64,000 nucleotides of DNA from a bacterium (GTDB lineage Bacteria; Acidobacteriota; Polarisedimenticolia; Polarisedimenticolales; Polarisedimenticolaceae). Below, one piece after another: positions 10,501 through 25,500 of this stretch. The DNA lies in NCBI GenBank assembly GCA_024226515.1, contig JAAELQ010000295.1, positions 1 through 64,000 on the forward strand, read 5' to 3'. The first letter of the stretch is position 1. Each line of letters starts with the position of its first letter. Under the pieces are notes generated by a model, which worked only from the letters and a program-made list of their open reading frames with translations, ran no database searches and was not told the origin of the DNA. A program made the position numbers and the translations under genes.

Positions 10501-13500
10501 AACACGGCCACGCTGGATCGTGATGTGGCCGGCGTCTTGGTAGACATCCCGGGCGTCGCAATCCTCTCCGCCATCCAGGACGCTCGCGGCCGCTACGGTT
10601 TCATGGATCTCGACCTGGCCGGCAGGGCCGATGACGTACAGGCTCACGTTTCGATCGGGCTGCAGAACGGGACGAGCACACTGCGCGAGTTGATCGAGGG
10701 TCTCGATCCCGCGACGCCTTCCGTGGTGTCGCCGCCGACCGCCTCCGGCTCGCTGACTCTGGGCGTGTTCCAGGATCTGTCGTTTGCGGGTTTTGCACCC
10801 ACGCGCTCGATGCGTTTCGACGTCACCGGCTTTGGCCCGCCGCAAGCACCCGTGATCCTCGACGGCGACCTCGGTGAGTTTGCGGACTTCGGTTTCACCG
10901 AGGTGCTCGCCGGGCTCTCCGCGCTGTCCGAGTTCACGAACCGACTGGAAGACTCCGGTTTCCTGGGCCAACCGATTCCGCTGATCGACATGAGCATCGA
11001 CCAGCTGAGCGGTTTCGCAAGCCGCCTGGCCGACGGGGTCGAGAAGCTGCGCCGCGAACCCGCGGAGTCGTTCGGGGAGCTGTCGCGCACGCTGGAGGGA
11101 GCCTTCGGCCTGCCCGCGGACAGCGATCTCGTCCGGCTGACGCTGGAGCAAGACGGTTCGTTGAAGATCGACCTCGACCTGGACATCGCGATCAATCGCT
11201 CCCTGGGGTTCAAACTGGAGCTGGGGAACGACCTGTTCGGGGAGATCCTGTCCGACAGCACGCCGCTGAGCTTGTCCGGGCCGGCCGGCCTGGTGACCCA
11301 GGGCGATCTGAGTCTCGAGCTGGCGATCGGCCTCGATCCGACGGCCGTCGCGCGGCTGCAGGGCGCGCCCAAGCTCACCTTCGTGGACAACGGCGATCTC
11401 GCAACGCCGGCGGCCGACACGATCACGCGCTCGGCCGCACTCTACGACGGCGACCCCGGAAGCTGGATCGACGACGGCTTTGATTCAGGCCAGTTCATCA
11501 CGGTCTCGGGCTCGTCTTCCAACGACGGGACGTACCGGATCCAGACTGTCACCGATACCGTGCTGACGCTGAGCCGGGTCGAAGACATTGCGGGCAAGGT
11601 CCTCGCCGAGGACACGCTGCGCGACGAGGGGCCGACACTCGGCGTCTCGGTCAGCGGGTTACCGGTGCTGCTGTACGAGTCGACGAGCATCGTCGGCGGG
11701 TTGAGCGCGTCGGCCGAGGCGTTGAGCTTCCGCGCCGACCTGGGGCCCTTCGACCTGTTCGTGCAGCGCGGTCATGCCGACGTCACACCGGACCTGGACG
11801 TCGATGGTCTCGAGAAGCTGTTCCGGATTCGAGGCGACTTCGACGTCAACGACTCGACCGATAGCGGCAAGGTCTCTCTCTCGACCGTCCTGGACAATCT
11901 CGAGGGACATGTCATCTCCGAGCTTTCCGGCAAGATCTCGACTCAGTTGCCGGTCTTCTTCCCCAACGATTCCACGTTCACCGGAGAGATTCACTTCGAC
12001 ACCGACCTGACGCTCGTGGGGGGTGATCTCGAGCTCGTGGACGAGACGCTGCTCGCGTTCGGCCCCGCGGCCGAGGGCGCGACCGAGACGGTGGAGTCGG
12101 TGTACGACTCGAGCGCTCTCGAGTTGATCCCGGGCGGGGCAACCGGCATCGGCCAGCTCTTCCCGATCGATATCGACGACTTCAGCCTGCTGGACAAGAT
12201 GCTGCTGGCCGTCGACGGCCTCGACGCGTTCCTGTTCGCCTTGCAGGAGATCCTGGACGGTGAGGTATTCGGACTGCCGCTGCCGCTGATCGGGGACAAG
12301 CTCTCGGAGGGGGCGGATGCGATCGAGACGTTCCGCAAGGCGTGGCTCGATCCGTTCCGTGAGGCGATGGCCGAGGCGGTCAGCCCGGACGGCAACTTCG
12401 TCTCGCGAGTGTTGTTCGATCTCCTCGGATCGAAGCCGCACGCACTGAACGCGGACTTCGACGCCGCGCTCGCGGCCGCGGGGCTGGGCGACCGGATCGT
12501 CGCCACGACCGACGGCACGTCGATCACGCTGTCCGCCTTCGATCCGGAGCTCACGTCGCTCGAGCTCACTTCGCCCGACGCGGAAGCCGCCCTGCTCGGC
12601 GTGGCTTCCGTGGGCCCCGTCCTTCCGGTGGCCACGCACACCTCGCATCTCGACTTCGAGGGCCCGGTCGAGGGCACGAGCTTCGTCGGTCGGATCATTC
12701 GTGACTCCGGACGCTGGGCCGATGACGGCTTTCTGGTCGGCCAGGTGATCCGCATCCTCGGCGGCCTGGACAGTACCAACGACCAGATGGACAACCCGGA
12801 CAACGAGGGCAAGGGGCCCTACCGCATCGCCTTCCTGACCGACAGCGTGATGACCCTGGAGAAGGTTCGCGACGAAGGCGATGGTCTGGTGACCCACACC
12901 AACCAGACCGTGGACGCGACGGTCTCGGTCCTGGAGCTCACGGCCGTTGCCGGCGTGCCCGACGATGTCCGCGCCGAGGCGGACGCGATCTTCCGCGTGA
13001 CGCCCGGCGGCGAGGGCGCGGTAGAGGTGCTCGTGACTCAGGGGGACACCGCCGACAACCCGGACGGGCCCGCGTTGAACTTCCTGCGCAAGGCGGACGG
13101 CAGCGGTCCCGCCACCTCGCCCGCCGACGTCGTGCTCACCTCCGACACCGCTCCCTCGGAGAACAAGATCAGTACCGACGCGTACGTCCAGTGGAATCTC
13201 ACCGTGGGGCAGACGTTCGACGTCGATGCCGACATCGGATTCGATCTCGGCCTGCCCGCGTTGAGTCTGGAGGCCGACGGCGGCCTCGGCCTGACCCTGG
13301 GCTGGGAGCTGGAGCTGGGCTTCGGTCTCAGCGTCGACGACGGCTTCTACCTCGATATCTCCGACGCGGCCGAGCTGGAGATCACCGCCGACGTCACCAT
13401 GACTCCGGGCACGACCTTGACCGGCAAGCTGGGCTTCCTGCAATTCGATGCCGAACCCGATCCGTCCACCGGTCTGGGCGTGACCTTCGGCGTGGACATC

Positions 13501-16500
13501 CTCAACCGCAAGGACGAGTTCTTGAGCCTGTCGGCCGGCATGCCGTTCAGTGTGACGCCGGCCGACGTCGAGACCGCGTTGATGCTCGACCTCGTGCACG
13601 ACCAGGAGCACGTGGCGACGACAACGTCGCTCACGTTCGACGACTACGTCTTCGAGAGCGCCGAGGAACTTTCCGCTCCGTTCGAGCTCGTCATCACGGA
13701 CTGGGACGGAACCGAAACGACGTACTCCCTCGACGACTTAACCTTCGACGCGGATGTCTCCGGGATCGAGCAGCAGATCGCCCTCAAACTGAATGCTGTA
13801 GCTCCCGGAACGGCGACCGAGACGTTCAGCGGCCCGGCGGATCTGGAGGCGCGAGTCGTCATCACGACCGTGGACAGGTTGTACACGCTGATCATCGACG
13901 GCAAGAACGGTCCCGCTCCCACCGAGGTCCTCAAGACGCACCTGGTGATCGGTGCGATCGATCCCAGTATTCGACAACTCACGGTCACACCGTTGAGCCC
14001 GTACCCTGAAGATCAGAATCTCGGGCTACACGCCGAACAGACGGCCGCGAGCGACGGTGGACCCCACCGACTCAGCGGAACCGAGGTCGCGACGCTGGCA
14101 CCGACGAGCGATGCCCAGTTCGTGGTTCGCGTGCTCGAGAACGGCGAGACACGGGAGGTGACCGTCACGGTCCCTCGAGTGATCAACCCTCCTCAGGCCC
14201 CGGAAGACCCACCGATGAACCGGGGAAGCAACGACAATCTCATCTTCCAGGATCTCGTCGACGACATCGAGTACTGGATGCGCCACCCCGACGACGATGC
14301 AGCCCCCGTCCTGATCCGTGCCACCGGTGGCGACGAGCGTCTGAGCCTGAGCGAACTCGGTGGCCTCGGCCTGCGTCCCCTGATCGCGGCGTCCGCGCGG
14401 GCGGATCTCGCCCTGAGTCTGGGCCTGAACGACGATCTCGTCCCCGACTTCATGACGATCACGACGGACTTCGTCTTCGATTGGGGAATCGGCACGCGCA
14501 GCGGCCCGAACGTGGACCCCATGGGAGAAGTGTTCGTACCGCTCTCCGACGTCAAGGACGCGGTGACCCATGGGCTACGACTCGTCGAGTTCCAGAACGT
14601 CAGCCTGGACCTGGGAACCTTGATCAGCGGAACCGTGGGGCCGTTCCTGGAGCAGGTCCAGCAGGTCACCAAGCCGCTCCAGCCGGTCATCGACTTTCTC
14701 ACGGCGCCGTTGCCGGTGCTCGACCAGCTCGGCCAGTCGCTGACACTGCTCGATCTGGCCGCGGTCTCCGGGAAGGTCAACCCGAAGTTCATCAAGGCGG
14801 TCAAGCAGGTGGCCGCGATCATCGAGGTGGTCAACGCCATTCCGCAGGGCGAGACGGTCGTCATCACCTATCCCGAGCCGTTCACGATCTTCCCCGGTTC
14901 CGGGGAGCAGCCCGACCTGATGGATCCGAACGCCAAGCTGACCAGTGTCAACACGGGCCAGCCTTTCGATCTGAACCGCGAACTGTCTGCCGGCCAGGAG
15001 CCGAGCAAGACGGTCGATGCCACCAAGAAGCTCATCAAGTCCGAGGGGTTCAAGTTCCCGATCCTGACCGACCCGACGCAGATGTTCAACCTGCTGGTCG
15101 GCCAGCCGGCGACGCTGGTGCTGTTCGATCTGCCCGAACTGGAAGTCGAGTTCACCTACAGCCAGTTCTTCCCCATCTTCGGGCCGCTGGGCGCGTCGAT
15201 CACCGGCACGATCCAGGCCAACATCGATTTCCACTCGGTGGGGTTCGACACCCTGGGCCTGCAGCAGATGGCCGCGACCGATTTCAGCAGGCCCGAGCTG
15301 TTCTTCAACGGCTTCTTCATCAACGATCTCGACGACCAGGGGCAGGACGCACCGGAGCTGAGTCTGCTCGGCGGCCTGTCCGCCGGAGCCGAGCTCAACC
15401 TGGGCATCGCGCGCGCGGGTGTCGAGGGCGGGGTCTTCGCAGAGATTGAATTCGATCTCTACGATCCGGACGGCGACGGGAAGATCCGCTACATGGAGAT
15501 CGCCAACAGCGTCCTGACCGAGTACGAGTTCGGCAACCGGCTAAAGTCCCCGCTGGCCATGTTCGACGTGTCGGGGGAGATCTTCGCCAAGCTCTACGCT
15601 TTCCTCAGGATCGATTTCTTCTTCTTCAGCTTCAGCCGGAATTTCAACATCCTCCCGCCGATCACGCTCTACGAATTCGATGTCGATTTCACGCGCGCTC
15701 CGCTGCTGGCCGTCGATACCGGTGGCGTGCTGCAGCTCAACATGGGCGAGTTCGCCGAGCAGCGGGTAAACGGAGACATCGAGGATGAGGCCGAATTCTT
15801 CAAGGTCACCGGCGATGCTCAGACTCTGACCGTCCGCCGCAGGTCGCTGGATGATGAGCGGGACCTGGCCCCGGCGCAGACTTTCATCGGAGACTTCAGC
15901 GAGATCGTGGTCAAGGGCGGGAAGGGGGACGACACCATCGATCTCCTGGGCGTCTCGGGCGTCACGGTGGATATCGACGGTGGCGCGGGCAACGACACGA
16001 TCAAAGTCGGCCAGAACACGCTCGGGGGCACGATCCGCGGGGGATTCGGTGACGACACGATCCTCGGCGGCGACAACGCGACCGGCGTCGAGCTGATCGT
16101 CGGCGGGGCGGGCAACGACACCATCATGGCCGGCGGCGGCCGGGACATCATCTTCGGCGACGAGGGCGAGTATGGCGAATCGACGTCGGGGGCCAACGTC
16201 GACATGTTCCGCGCCGATGTCGTCGCGTCCGACGGCCACGACGAGATCCACGGCGAGGGCGGGGATGACACGATCTTCGGCGGGGGCGGGAATGACACGA
16301 TCTTCGGTGGGCTAGGCGCCGATCTCGTGATCGGAGACGGTGGCGTCCTCCGCGCGGACCGAACGAGCGGGGCCCTGATCGATGTCTCGGGCATCGATCG
16401 CGCGCCGCCGCGAGCCCGCAACGTGGCTGGTAACGACATCGTGCGCGGCGGTTTCGGCGACGACACGGTCTACGGCGGTCTCGGGGACGACCGCCTGTTC

Positions 16501-19500
16501 GGTGAGATTGGCTCCGATCGGCTCTTCGGCGGGTCGGGCGTCGACATCCTGGCCGGCGGGGAAGGGCAAGACATCCTGCTCGGCGGCGCCGGGGACGACT
16601 TCCTGCTCGGCGGCCACTCGTTCGACTCCATCGCCGGCGGTGAGGGCCACGACGTGATCCATGGCGATGCCATGGAAAGCGAGCTGGGCGTCACCTCGCT
16701 GAAGACGATCGACCTGGCGAGCGAGGGTGCGGATCTCGTGCTGGCGCTCGACTCGCGTGGTCCGAACGTCACCAACGACCAATCGGACACGCTGTTCGGC
16801 GGGCGCGGCACGGATGTGATGTACGGCGGTGGCGGAGACGATCTGCTGGAGGGCGGGATCGATGCCGCCACGGCGATCAGCCTCTTCGGTCGCGACGTCA
16901 CGATGGACGGCGACAACGGTCCCGACTCGCTCTTCGGCGGCGCCGGAGAGGATCAACTGTTCTCCGAGTCCGGAAGCGACTTCCTGGACGGGGGCGAGGG
17001 TGACGACGTCTACACGGTGACCCTGACCGGCGGAAGGAAGGGCAAGCTCGTCGACATCGACGACACAGGGCTCACCGGCGCCGACAGCCTGACCGTCATC
17101 GGCTCGGTCATGGGGCGCGACTACCTGCTGCGCAACGACGATTCTGCTGCTCCCGTTGCGTTCATCACCTCGATCAACGGCAGCAGCCGCAGCGAGCGAA
17201 TCAACTACCGGGCCAACGTGGACCAGTTGACGATCACGGCGGGGGACGAGGACGACCGCTTCGCACTGGACGACACGCTGGTGCAGACGACGATCGAGGG
17301 CGGCGGGGGCGACGACACCTTTCGCATCGGTCAGTTGTTCAACACGCCGCGGACGGAGGCGGCCGGGCTCGCAGCCGCGGACACTACCCCGACCTTCGAG
17401 ACCTCGCGCGGCTATCTCACTCGCGGCACGAGTAACGATACGATTCTCGACGGCGGCGCGGGTGCGGACACGTTCATCGCCTTCAACAACCAGGAACCGT
17501 TGACGCTGAGGGGCGACGCCGGCGACGACCGTTTCGTCGTGCGCGATCTCGGCGCGACGGGGCGTGAGGCCACGGACGTCGTCGACATCCTCGGCGGTGC
17601 CGGCGACGACACGACCTGGTTCAGCCTCAGCGCTCCGGTGGCGATCGACGGCGACGCCGATCCGGGCTCGACCGCCGAGGACGGATTCGACACGGCGATC
17701 GCCTTCGGCACCGAGGGTGTGGACACCTTCGACATCACCGGCGCCGGGATCTCGGCCTCGATGCTCGACGACACACCCTCCGCCGTGACGCTGGCCCCCT
17801 CGGGCCTCACCGGCGACTACACGGCGAGCTTCGACTCCATCGACTCGATCGGTGCCGACGGCCTCGAAGACGACGATATCTTCAACGTGAGCGCCACCGC
17901 GTCGAACGTGCCTGTCCGGCTCGGCGGCGGGCTGGGCTCGGACACGTTCCGGGTGGAGCCCGCCGGCCCGCTGGCCGACATCGCGAGCCCGCTCTTCATC
18001 GAGGGCTTCGGGGAAGAGGGCGCCGCGCTCGGTCTGCGCGATCCGCTGCTCGTGCCTGGAGCGGTCAATGCGACGGGCGTCTTGGACGACGCGACGTCGA
18101 CCGCGCTGGTGGTCGCCGAGTCCGACTTCCCCGTCGCGCCGGCAACCGACGGGCTGAAGGACTTCCTCGTGACCATCAGCGACGGATCCGCGGCGGGGCA
18201 GGTGCGGCGCGTGATCGCCAGCACGGCGCCGATCGGCGGTCTGATCACGCTGACCGTCGCGCCCTGGAGTCGCCCCGTCGCGCCGGCGGCCGGGGACGCC
18301 TACGTGCTGTCTCCGTTCTTCACGACCTCTCCGGTGCCGGCCTCGCTACTCGCCGACGAGGCGCGGCAGGTCGACGTCCTGACCGTTTGGGACGACGCGA
18401 ACAGCGCCGATGAGTCGGGGACCCTGGACAGCGTCGCTCGCCTTGGAGCCGACGGGGCACCGCGCATCGTCTCGCGTATCCGGGGCCTGAGCCTGAGTCC
18501 GGACGTGAACGTGGCGGGCAAGGTTGTCGAGGGCGGGATCGGTTATGCGGACCTGGAGTACCTCGGGCTGGCCCTGGGGACGGGCATCGACCAACTCACC
18601 GTCAGCGACACGCACAAGCGCGAAGGCTTTCGCACGGTGACCCACATCGACACGGGTGGCGGGAACGACATCGTCACGCTCGACCTGCGCGCCGTCGACG
18701 CGACGGTGACGAACGAGATCTCGCCCGGCTCGCTGAGTCTCGTGGCGGGCACGGAAGCGACCTACGAAGACTCCGCCCCGGACGCCCTCCCCGCGGTTGA
18801 CGATCTCGGCTCCGAGCCGCACGTCGGCTGGCTGGTCGGCGCGACGATTCGCATCGTCGCCGGCGGCGGCATGGGCGAGGAGCGGTCGATTCTGGACAAC
18901 ACGTCCGACCGGTTGGTGCTCGACGCGCCGTTCGTCGGACTCGACGGCACGAGCGTGTACTCGATCCAACCGCTCGCGCCGCGGGATGGCCTGTTCGCCG
19001 TCAACACGGGGGACGGCGACGACGTCGTTCTCGTCGGCTCGACCGATCTCCCGCTCGTGCTCTTCGGCGGGGACGGTGACGATACGCTACCCGGCACCGT
19101 CGGCGACGACATCGTCTTCGGCGGCCGCGGCAGCGTGGAGTACCGGGACGAACTGGGTGCAGTGGTCACGCTGCTCGGCGTTTCGATCGACGAGGTCGGC
19201 GTCCCACAGACCGACGGCGTCTTCCGCGGTCCCTCGCTGCTGCTCAGCCGTGGCTTCGGCACGGACGGTGACGACCAGATCAACGGCCAGGTCTCGGGGA
19301 GCGCAGGCCACGACATCCTTATAGGAGGTGGCGGGGAGGACGCGATCCTCGGCGGCGCGGGTGACGACGTGATGCTCGGCGATAACGGCAGGGTTGAGCT
19401 GACGCCGCTCGACCCGGTGCTCGACGGGAACGGGGAACTGCTGTTCGTCCTCGGCGACGTCTCGCGGGTCGAGATTCTCGACGTCTTGAATGCCACCGGC

Positions 19501-22500
19501 GGCGCGGATTCACTCTTCGGCGGCGACGGCGCCGACATCATCCTGGGCGGACCGAACGCGGGCGGTAGCGATGTCCTCAAGGGCAACGCCGGGGACGACA
19601 TCCTGCTCGGCGACAAGGGGGCGTTGACGTTCACGCCCGGCGCGGGCGGACTGAACCTGCTGCAGTCGGTCGTCGCGACCGCTCTGGAGGAGAGCCCTGC
19701 GCCCACAGTGCTCGGAGGGGACGACACGATCTCCGGCAACGCCGGGCGAGACATCGTGATCGGTGGGCCGGGCGACGACACACTCCACGGACAGGGTGCG
19801 ACGGCCACGCACGAGACGGACACGAACATCCTCATCGGAGATACGGGAAGCGTCTCGTTCTCCGGCACGGCCGGCAAGCTGGTCATGTTCGGTGACTACC
19901 GAGGGCGGGCGCCCCGCGCGGTCGACTCGATCACGGCCTCGACCGAGTTCTGGACCCCGCCGCACCTGTTCCAGTCGGAGGCCCTTGGCGGTGGAGATTC
20001 GATGACGGGTGCCGCGGGCGACGACATCATCCTCGGTGGCGCGAACAACGGAGGGCTCGACAGCCTCTACGGCAAGGCCGGCGACGACATCCTGCTCGGC
20101 GACAACGGCACGGTCGCGTTCGGCATCGACGCCGATCTGTTCACGCTCGATTCGATTCGATCGAATCCCGTTCCGCAGCAGGTCATCGGCGGCATGGATC
20201 TACTCGAGGGCGGGACCGGTCAGGACGTGCTGCTCGGTGGAACCGACTCGGATACGCTGCACGCGCAGGACCCGGGTGCGATCGACGGCACCGACGACGA
20301 GATCCTGCTCGGCGATAACGGGACGATTCATTTCTCCGGATACGTCGGCCGTCTGCGCTTCCTCGGCAACGCCGTGCAGCGCATCGAGGCCGACGACGGG
20401 GTCGAGGAGTGGGGCGGCCCGGATACGTTGATCGGTGCAGCCGGAGACGACGTGCTGCTGGGAGGCGCCAGCGGCACCGGCAGCGACAGCCTGCAAGGCA
20501 ACGCCGGCGACGACATCCTGCTCGGCGACCACGGTGTGGTGGACTTCGCCTTCGCGCCGGACACCGACCTGAGCACGCTCGATCGAATCGAGTCCACCTC
20601 CCTTGCCGGTGCGGGCGCCGACACGCTGACAGGCGGCGCCGGGAGCGATCTGCTTGCCGGCGGGGCCGGCGGGGACGAGCTGTACGGCGAGGACGGCAGC
20701 GGACTCGGTGGCGCTGACGTGGACATCCTGCTCGGTGACAACGGGACGATTCTTTTCTCCGGATACGTCGGCCGACTGCACCTGCTCGGGGCCGCGGTGC
20801 AGCGGATCGCGACGACCGACGATCAAGACGACGCCGGCGGCGCGGACACGTTGAAGGGCGCGGCCGGCGACGACATCCTGCTCGGGGGCGTGAACGGAAG
20901 CGGCAACGGACAGGACAGCCTGGAGGGGAACGCCGGCGACGACATCCTGCTCGGCGACAACGGGATCGTGGACTTTGCCTTCGCCACCGACACCGACCTG
21001 ACGACGCTCGATCTGATCCGGTCGAGCGGCCTGGACCTGGCCGGGACGACGGTGCTCGGCGGGGCGGACACGCTCGCGGGCGGTGCGGGAAGCGACGTGC
21101 TGCTCGGCGGCGCCGGCGGAGATCTGATCTACGGCGAGGACGGAAGCGGTCTCGGCGGCAGCGACACCGACATCCTGCTGGGCGACAACGGCGAGATCGT
21201 CCTGTCCGGAACGGCCGGCCGGATCGTCGTGTTCGACACGGCCGTCGCGCGCATCGAGACCGGTGACGAGCGTAACGACGCCGGTGGGGCGGACACCCTG
21301 CGCGGCGCTGCCGGCGACGACATCCTGTTCGGAGGCGTGAACGATACCGGCAACGACAGCCTCGAGGGGAACGCCGGCGACGACGTTCTGCTCGGCGACA
21401 ACGGTTGGCTCGACTTCGCGGCGGACTCCGACCTCGGCACGCTCGACGAGATCCTGTCCTCGCGTCCGGTCATGCCGGCTGACCCCGTACTCGGCGGCGC
21501 GGACACGCTGGCGGGCGGCGCGGGTCAAGACGTCGTGCTGGGCGGAGCGGGCGATGACACCGTGGACGGCGACGACGCCTCCGGTTCCTCCGCGGCCGCA
21601 GACCTCGACGACATCCTGCTCGGCGACAACGGGATCATCCAGCTCGAGAACGGCGCGGGGCAGTGGGCCGTGTTCGGCGGCGCGGTGGCGAGGATCTTCA
21701 CCACCGACGAGGAGCAGGAGAGCGGCGGCCTGGACACGCTCCGCGGCCACGCGGGCGACGATATCCTGTTCGGCGGCGTCCACGGTACGGGCGGTGGAAG
21801 CGAGACACTGGCCGGCGGCGACGGTGACGACATCCTGATTGGCGACGACGGCGAGGTCACGTTCGATTCCGCCGACCTCTCCGTGCTCGAGTCCATCTCC
21901 ACCTCGCCGCGTTCGGCGGAACTTGACTTGCTGGGGGGAGTCGACGAGCTGAGCGGCGGCGCGGGCCGCGACGTTCTGCTGGGCGGCGTCGGCGGGGATG
22001 TGCTCTACGGCGACGACGCGACCGGCTCGTCGGGTGCCTCCGACCTCGGCGACGTGCTGCTCGGCGACAACGGATTGCTGTCGCTGTCCGGCACGATCGG
22101 CAACCTGCTCGTGCGCGGTAGCGGCGTGTCCTTCATCGATGCGTTCGACGGCGCGGACAGCGACGGCGGTACCGACACGATCCTCGACGGCGCCGCGGGC
22201 GACGACATCATCTTTGGTGGCGTGGGTGCGGGCACGGAGTCGCTCGTCGGCGGTACGGGCAACGACATCCTGCTCGGCGACAACGGCCGCGTGGAATTCG
22301 GGCTGGACTTCGATCTGAGCACGCTGGACCTGATCCGCTCCGATCGCTCCGGTCCCGACGCGGTCGACGTGATCGCCGGCGGTGCCGGCGCCGACGTAGC
22401 GTTCGGCGGCGGCGGTGGCGACACGCTCTACGGCGACGACGCGACCGGCTCCTCGGGGGCCGGCGACCTCGGGGACATCCTCGTCGGCGACCACGGCGAG

Positions 22501-25500
22501 GTGCGGCTCTCCGGAACCGTCGGGAATCTGCTGGTTCGCGGCAGCGCCGTACGCTGGATCGCGACGACGGACACCGCCGAAGGTACCGGCGGCAGCGAGA
22601 CGCTGATCCAGGGCAGCGCCGGCGACGACATTCTCTTCGGCGGCGTCGGCGTCGGCAGCGAGACGCTTCGCGGCGACGAGGGCGACGACATCCTGCTCGG
22701 TGACAGCGGTCGGATCGATTTCGATCTCGATGGCGACCTGACCACGCTCGACAGGATCGGCTCCAGCCCGGACGGACTGGGCGGCGCGGACACGATCACC
22801 GGAAGTCTCGGCGAGGACGTGGTGCTGGGAGGCGCCGGCGGCGACACGATCTACGGTGACGAGACGAGCCCGGTCGCGGGCGACGCCGACATCCTGCTCG
22901 GCGACAACGGGGAGATCCTGCTCTCGGGCACGCTGGGGAACCTGCTCGTCCGCGGCAGCGCGGTGCGCTCGATCGCGACCACGGACAGCGGCGAGAGCAC
23001 CGGTGGCACCGAGACGCTGATCCAGGGTGGCGCCGGCGACGACATTCTCTTCGGCGGCGTCGGTGGCGGGACCGAGACGCTCGCAGGCGGTGCGGGTGCC
23101 GACATCCTGCTCGGCGACAACGGACTGCTGGAGTTCGACGCGGACGGCGACCTGACGACGCTCGACCGTATCGAGTCCTTGCTGGACGGACTCGGCGCGA
23201 TCGACGTCATCAGCGGCGGCGCGGGCCGCGACGTCGCGCTGGGTGGCGCGGGCGGCGATACGCTCCACGGCGACGACGCGGCGGGAAGCTCCGGCGCCGC
23301 CGATCTCGACGACGTCCTGATCGGCGACCACGGCGAGATCGTGCTCTCCGGCACGCTGGGCGCCGAGCTGGTTCGCGGCAGCGCGGTGCAGAGCATTCGC
23401 ACGACCGATCTCTCGGAAGCCAGCGGCGGCGCGGATACGCTCCGCGGCCACGCCGGTGACGACATCATCCTCGGCGGGGTCAACGGGACACTGCCCGACG
23501 GTCGCGACGAACTACAGGGCGACGCGGGGCACGACATCCTGATCGGTGACGACGGTCTGCTCGACTATGCCCTCGGCTCGGACACCGACCTGACCACGCT
23601 CGACCTGGTGCAATCCGCGACGAGTGCGCTCGGCGGCACGGACCGCATCTTCGGCAACGCGGGCAACGACATCGTCATCGGCGGCACGGCCGGCGACATC
23701 CTGTACGGTGGCAACAGCCACTCCGGCGCGCCGGTCGCAGGTGCCGACCGCGACATCCTGATCGGGGACCACGGCGAAGTGTCGAACGTGCTCGACCGGG
23801 CGGCGCGGCATGTCGGAACCGTGCGCGCCACGGACGCGACCTCGTCGACCGGGGGCGGAGACGTCATCGAGGGCGACGAGGGCGACGACCTGATTCTCGG
23901 CGGCGTGAACGGCACGCTCGGTGACGAGCCGGTCGATCCGACCGTCTCGAGTGTCGGCGTACTGGACGTTCTGTTCGGCGGTGACGGCGACGATATCGTC
24001 CTTGGCGACAACGGCTCGCTGGAGTTCTCGGCCGACGGCTCCACGCTGGACTTGATTCGATCGACCGCGTTCGATTCGACGCCTGCGCCGGTCGTGCTGG
24101 GCTTCGACGCGATTCGCGGCAACGCGGGTGACGACATCCTGATCGGTGGGCAGGCTCGCGATCTGATGTTCGGCGGGCTCGACGACGACGTCCTGATCGG
24201 AGACGAGGGCGAGCTGCGCCAGGTGGATGACACGCTGCCCACGCGTAGGATCGGATCGATCCTGGCCCTCGACGCGGCCGGCGGAACCGGCGGCGACGAC
24301 TTCATGCGCGGCGACGACGGCGACGACATTCTGCTGGGCGGGATCGACGGCGACGACCTGTTCGGCAACGCGGGCGACGACGTGCTCGTCGGCGACAACG
24401 GCCTGTTGAATTTCGACGAGGACGGAGACCTCGCCACACTGGATCGAATCCGGGCCACGCAGGACACGGTCGGTGGCGACGACAAGCTCGCGGGTGGCGC
24501 GGGAGGGGACGTCCTGCTGGGTGGCGCCGGTGGCGACAGCGTCTTCGGCGACGACGCCGGTGGGTCGTCGGGCGCGGCCGACCTCGGCGACATCCTGATC
24601 GGTGACAACGGCGAGATCGTGCTCTCGGGCACGCTTGGGAGCCTGCTCGTCCGCGGCAGCGCCGTGCGCTCGATCGCGACGACGGACAGCGCCGAGAGCA
24701 GCGGCGGCACGGAGACGCTGATCAAGGGCAGCGCCGGCGACGACATCCTGTTCGGCGGCGTCGGTGTCGGAACCGAGACGCTCGAGGGCGACGCGGGCGA
24801 CGACATCCTGTTCGGCGACAACGGACTGCTGGACTTCGGCGTGGACGGCGACTTGATGACGCTGGACCGCATCGAGTCCTCGCTGGACGGGCTCGGTGCC
24901 GCCGACATCGTCAGCGGCGGCGCGGGCGGGGACCTCGTACTGGGCGGAACGGGCGGTGACACGATCCACGGCGACGACGCGCTTCGATCCTCGGGTGCCG
25001 CCGACCTGACCGACATCCTGATCGGGGACAACGGCGCGATCGCGCTCTCGGGTACGCTGGGCCGGCTGCTCGTCCGCGGCAGCGCGGTGCAGAATCTTCG
25101 CGCGACGGACACCTCGGCGATCGGCGGAGGGGACGACACGATCTCGGGCCACTCCGCCGGCGACATCCTGCTCGGCGGTGCCGGGAGCGACACGCTCCAC
25201 GGCGACGACGCGAGCGGATCCTCGAGCGCCATCGACGACGCGGACATCCTGATCGGGGACAACGGCCGGCTCGACTTCGGCATCGACGCCGACCTGCTCA
25301 CGCTGGACGAGATCGCATCCTTCGCCGACTCCGTCGGCGACACGGACATCCTGTCCGGCAACGCCGGGGGAGACCTGATCCTGGGCGGCACTGGCGCCGA
25401 TCTGATCTACGGCGACGACTCCGCGGAGTCCGCGGGTGTCGAGGAGGCCGGCGACCTGCTGCTGGGCGACAACGGCACGATCGAGATGCGCAGCTCGCTC

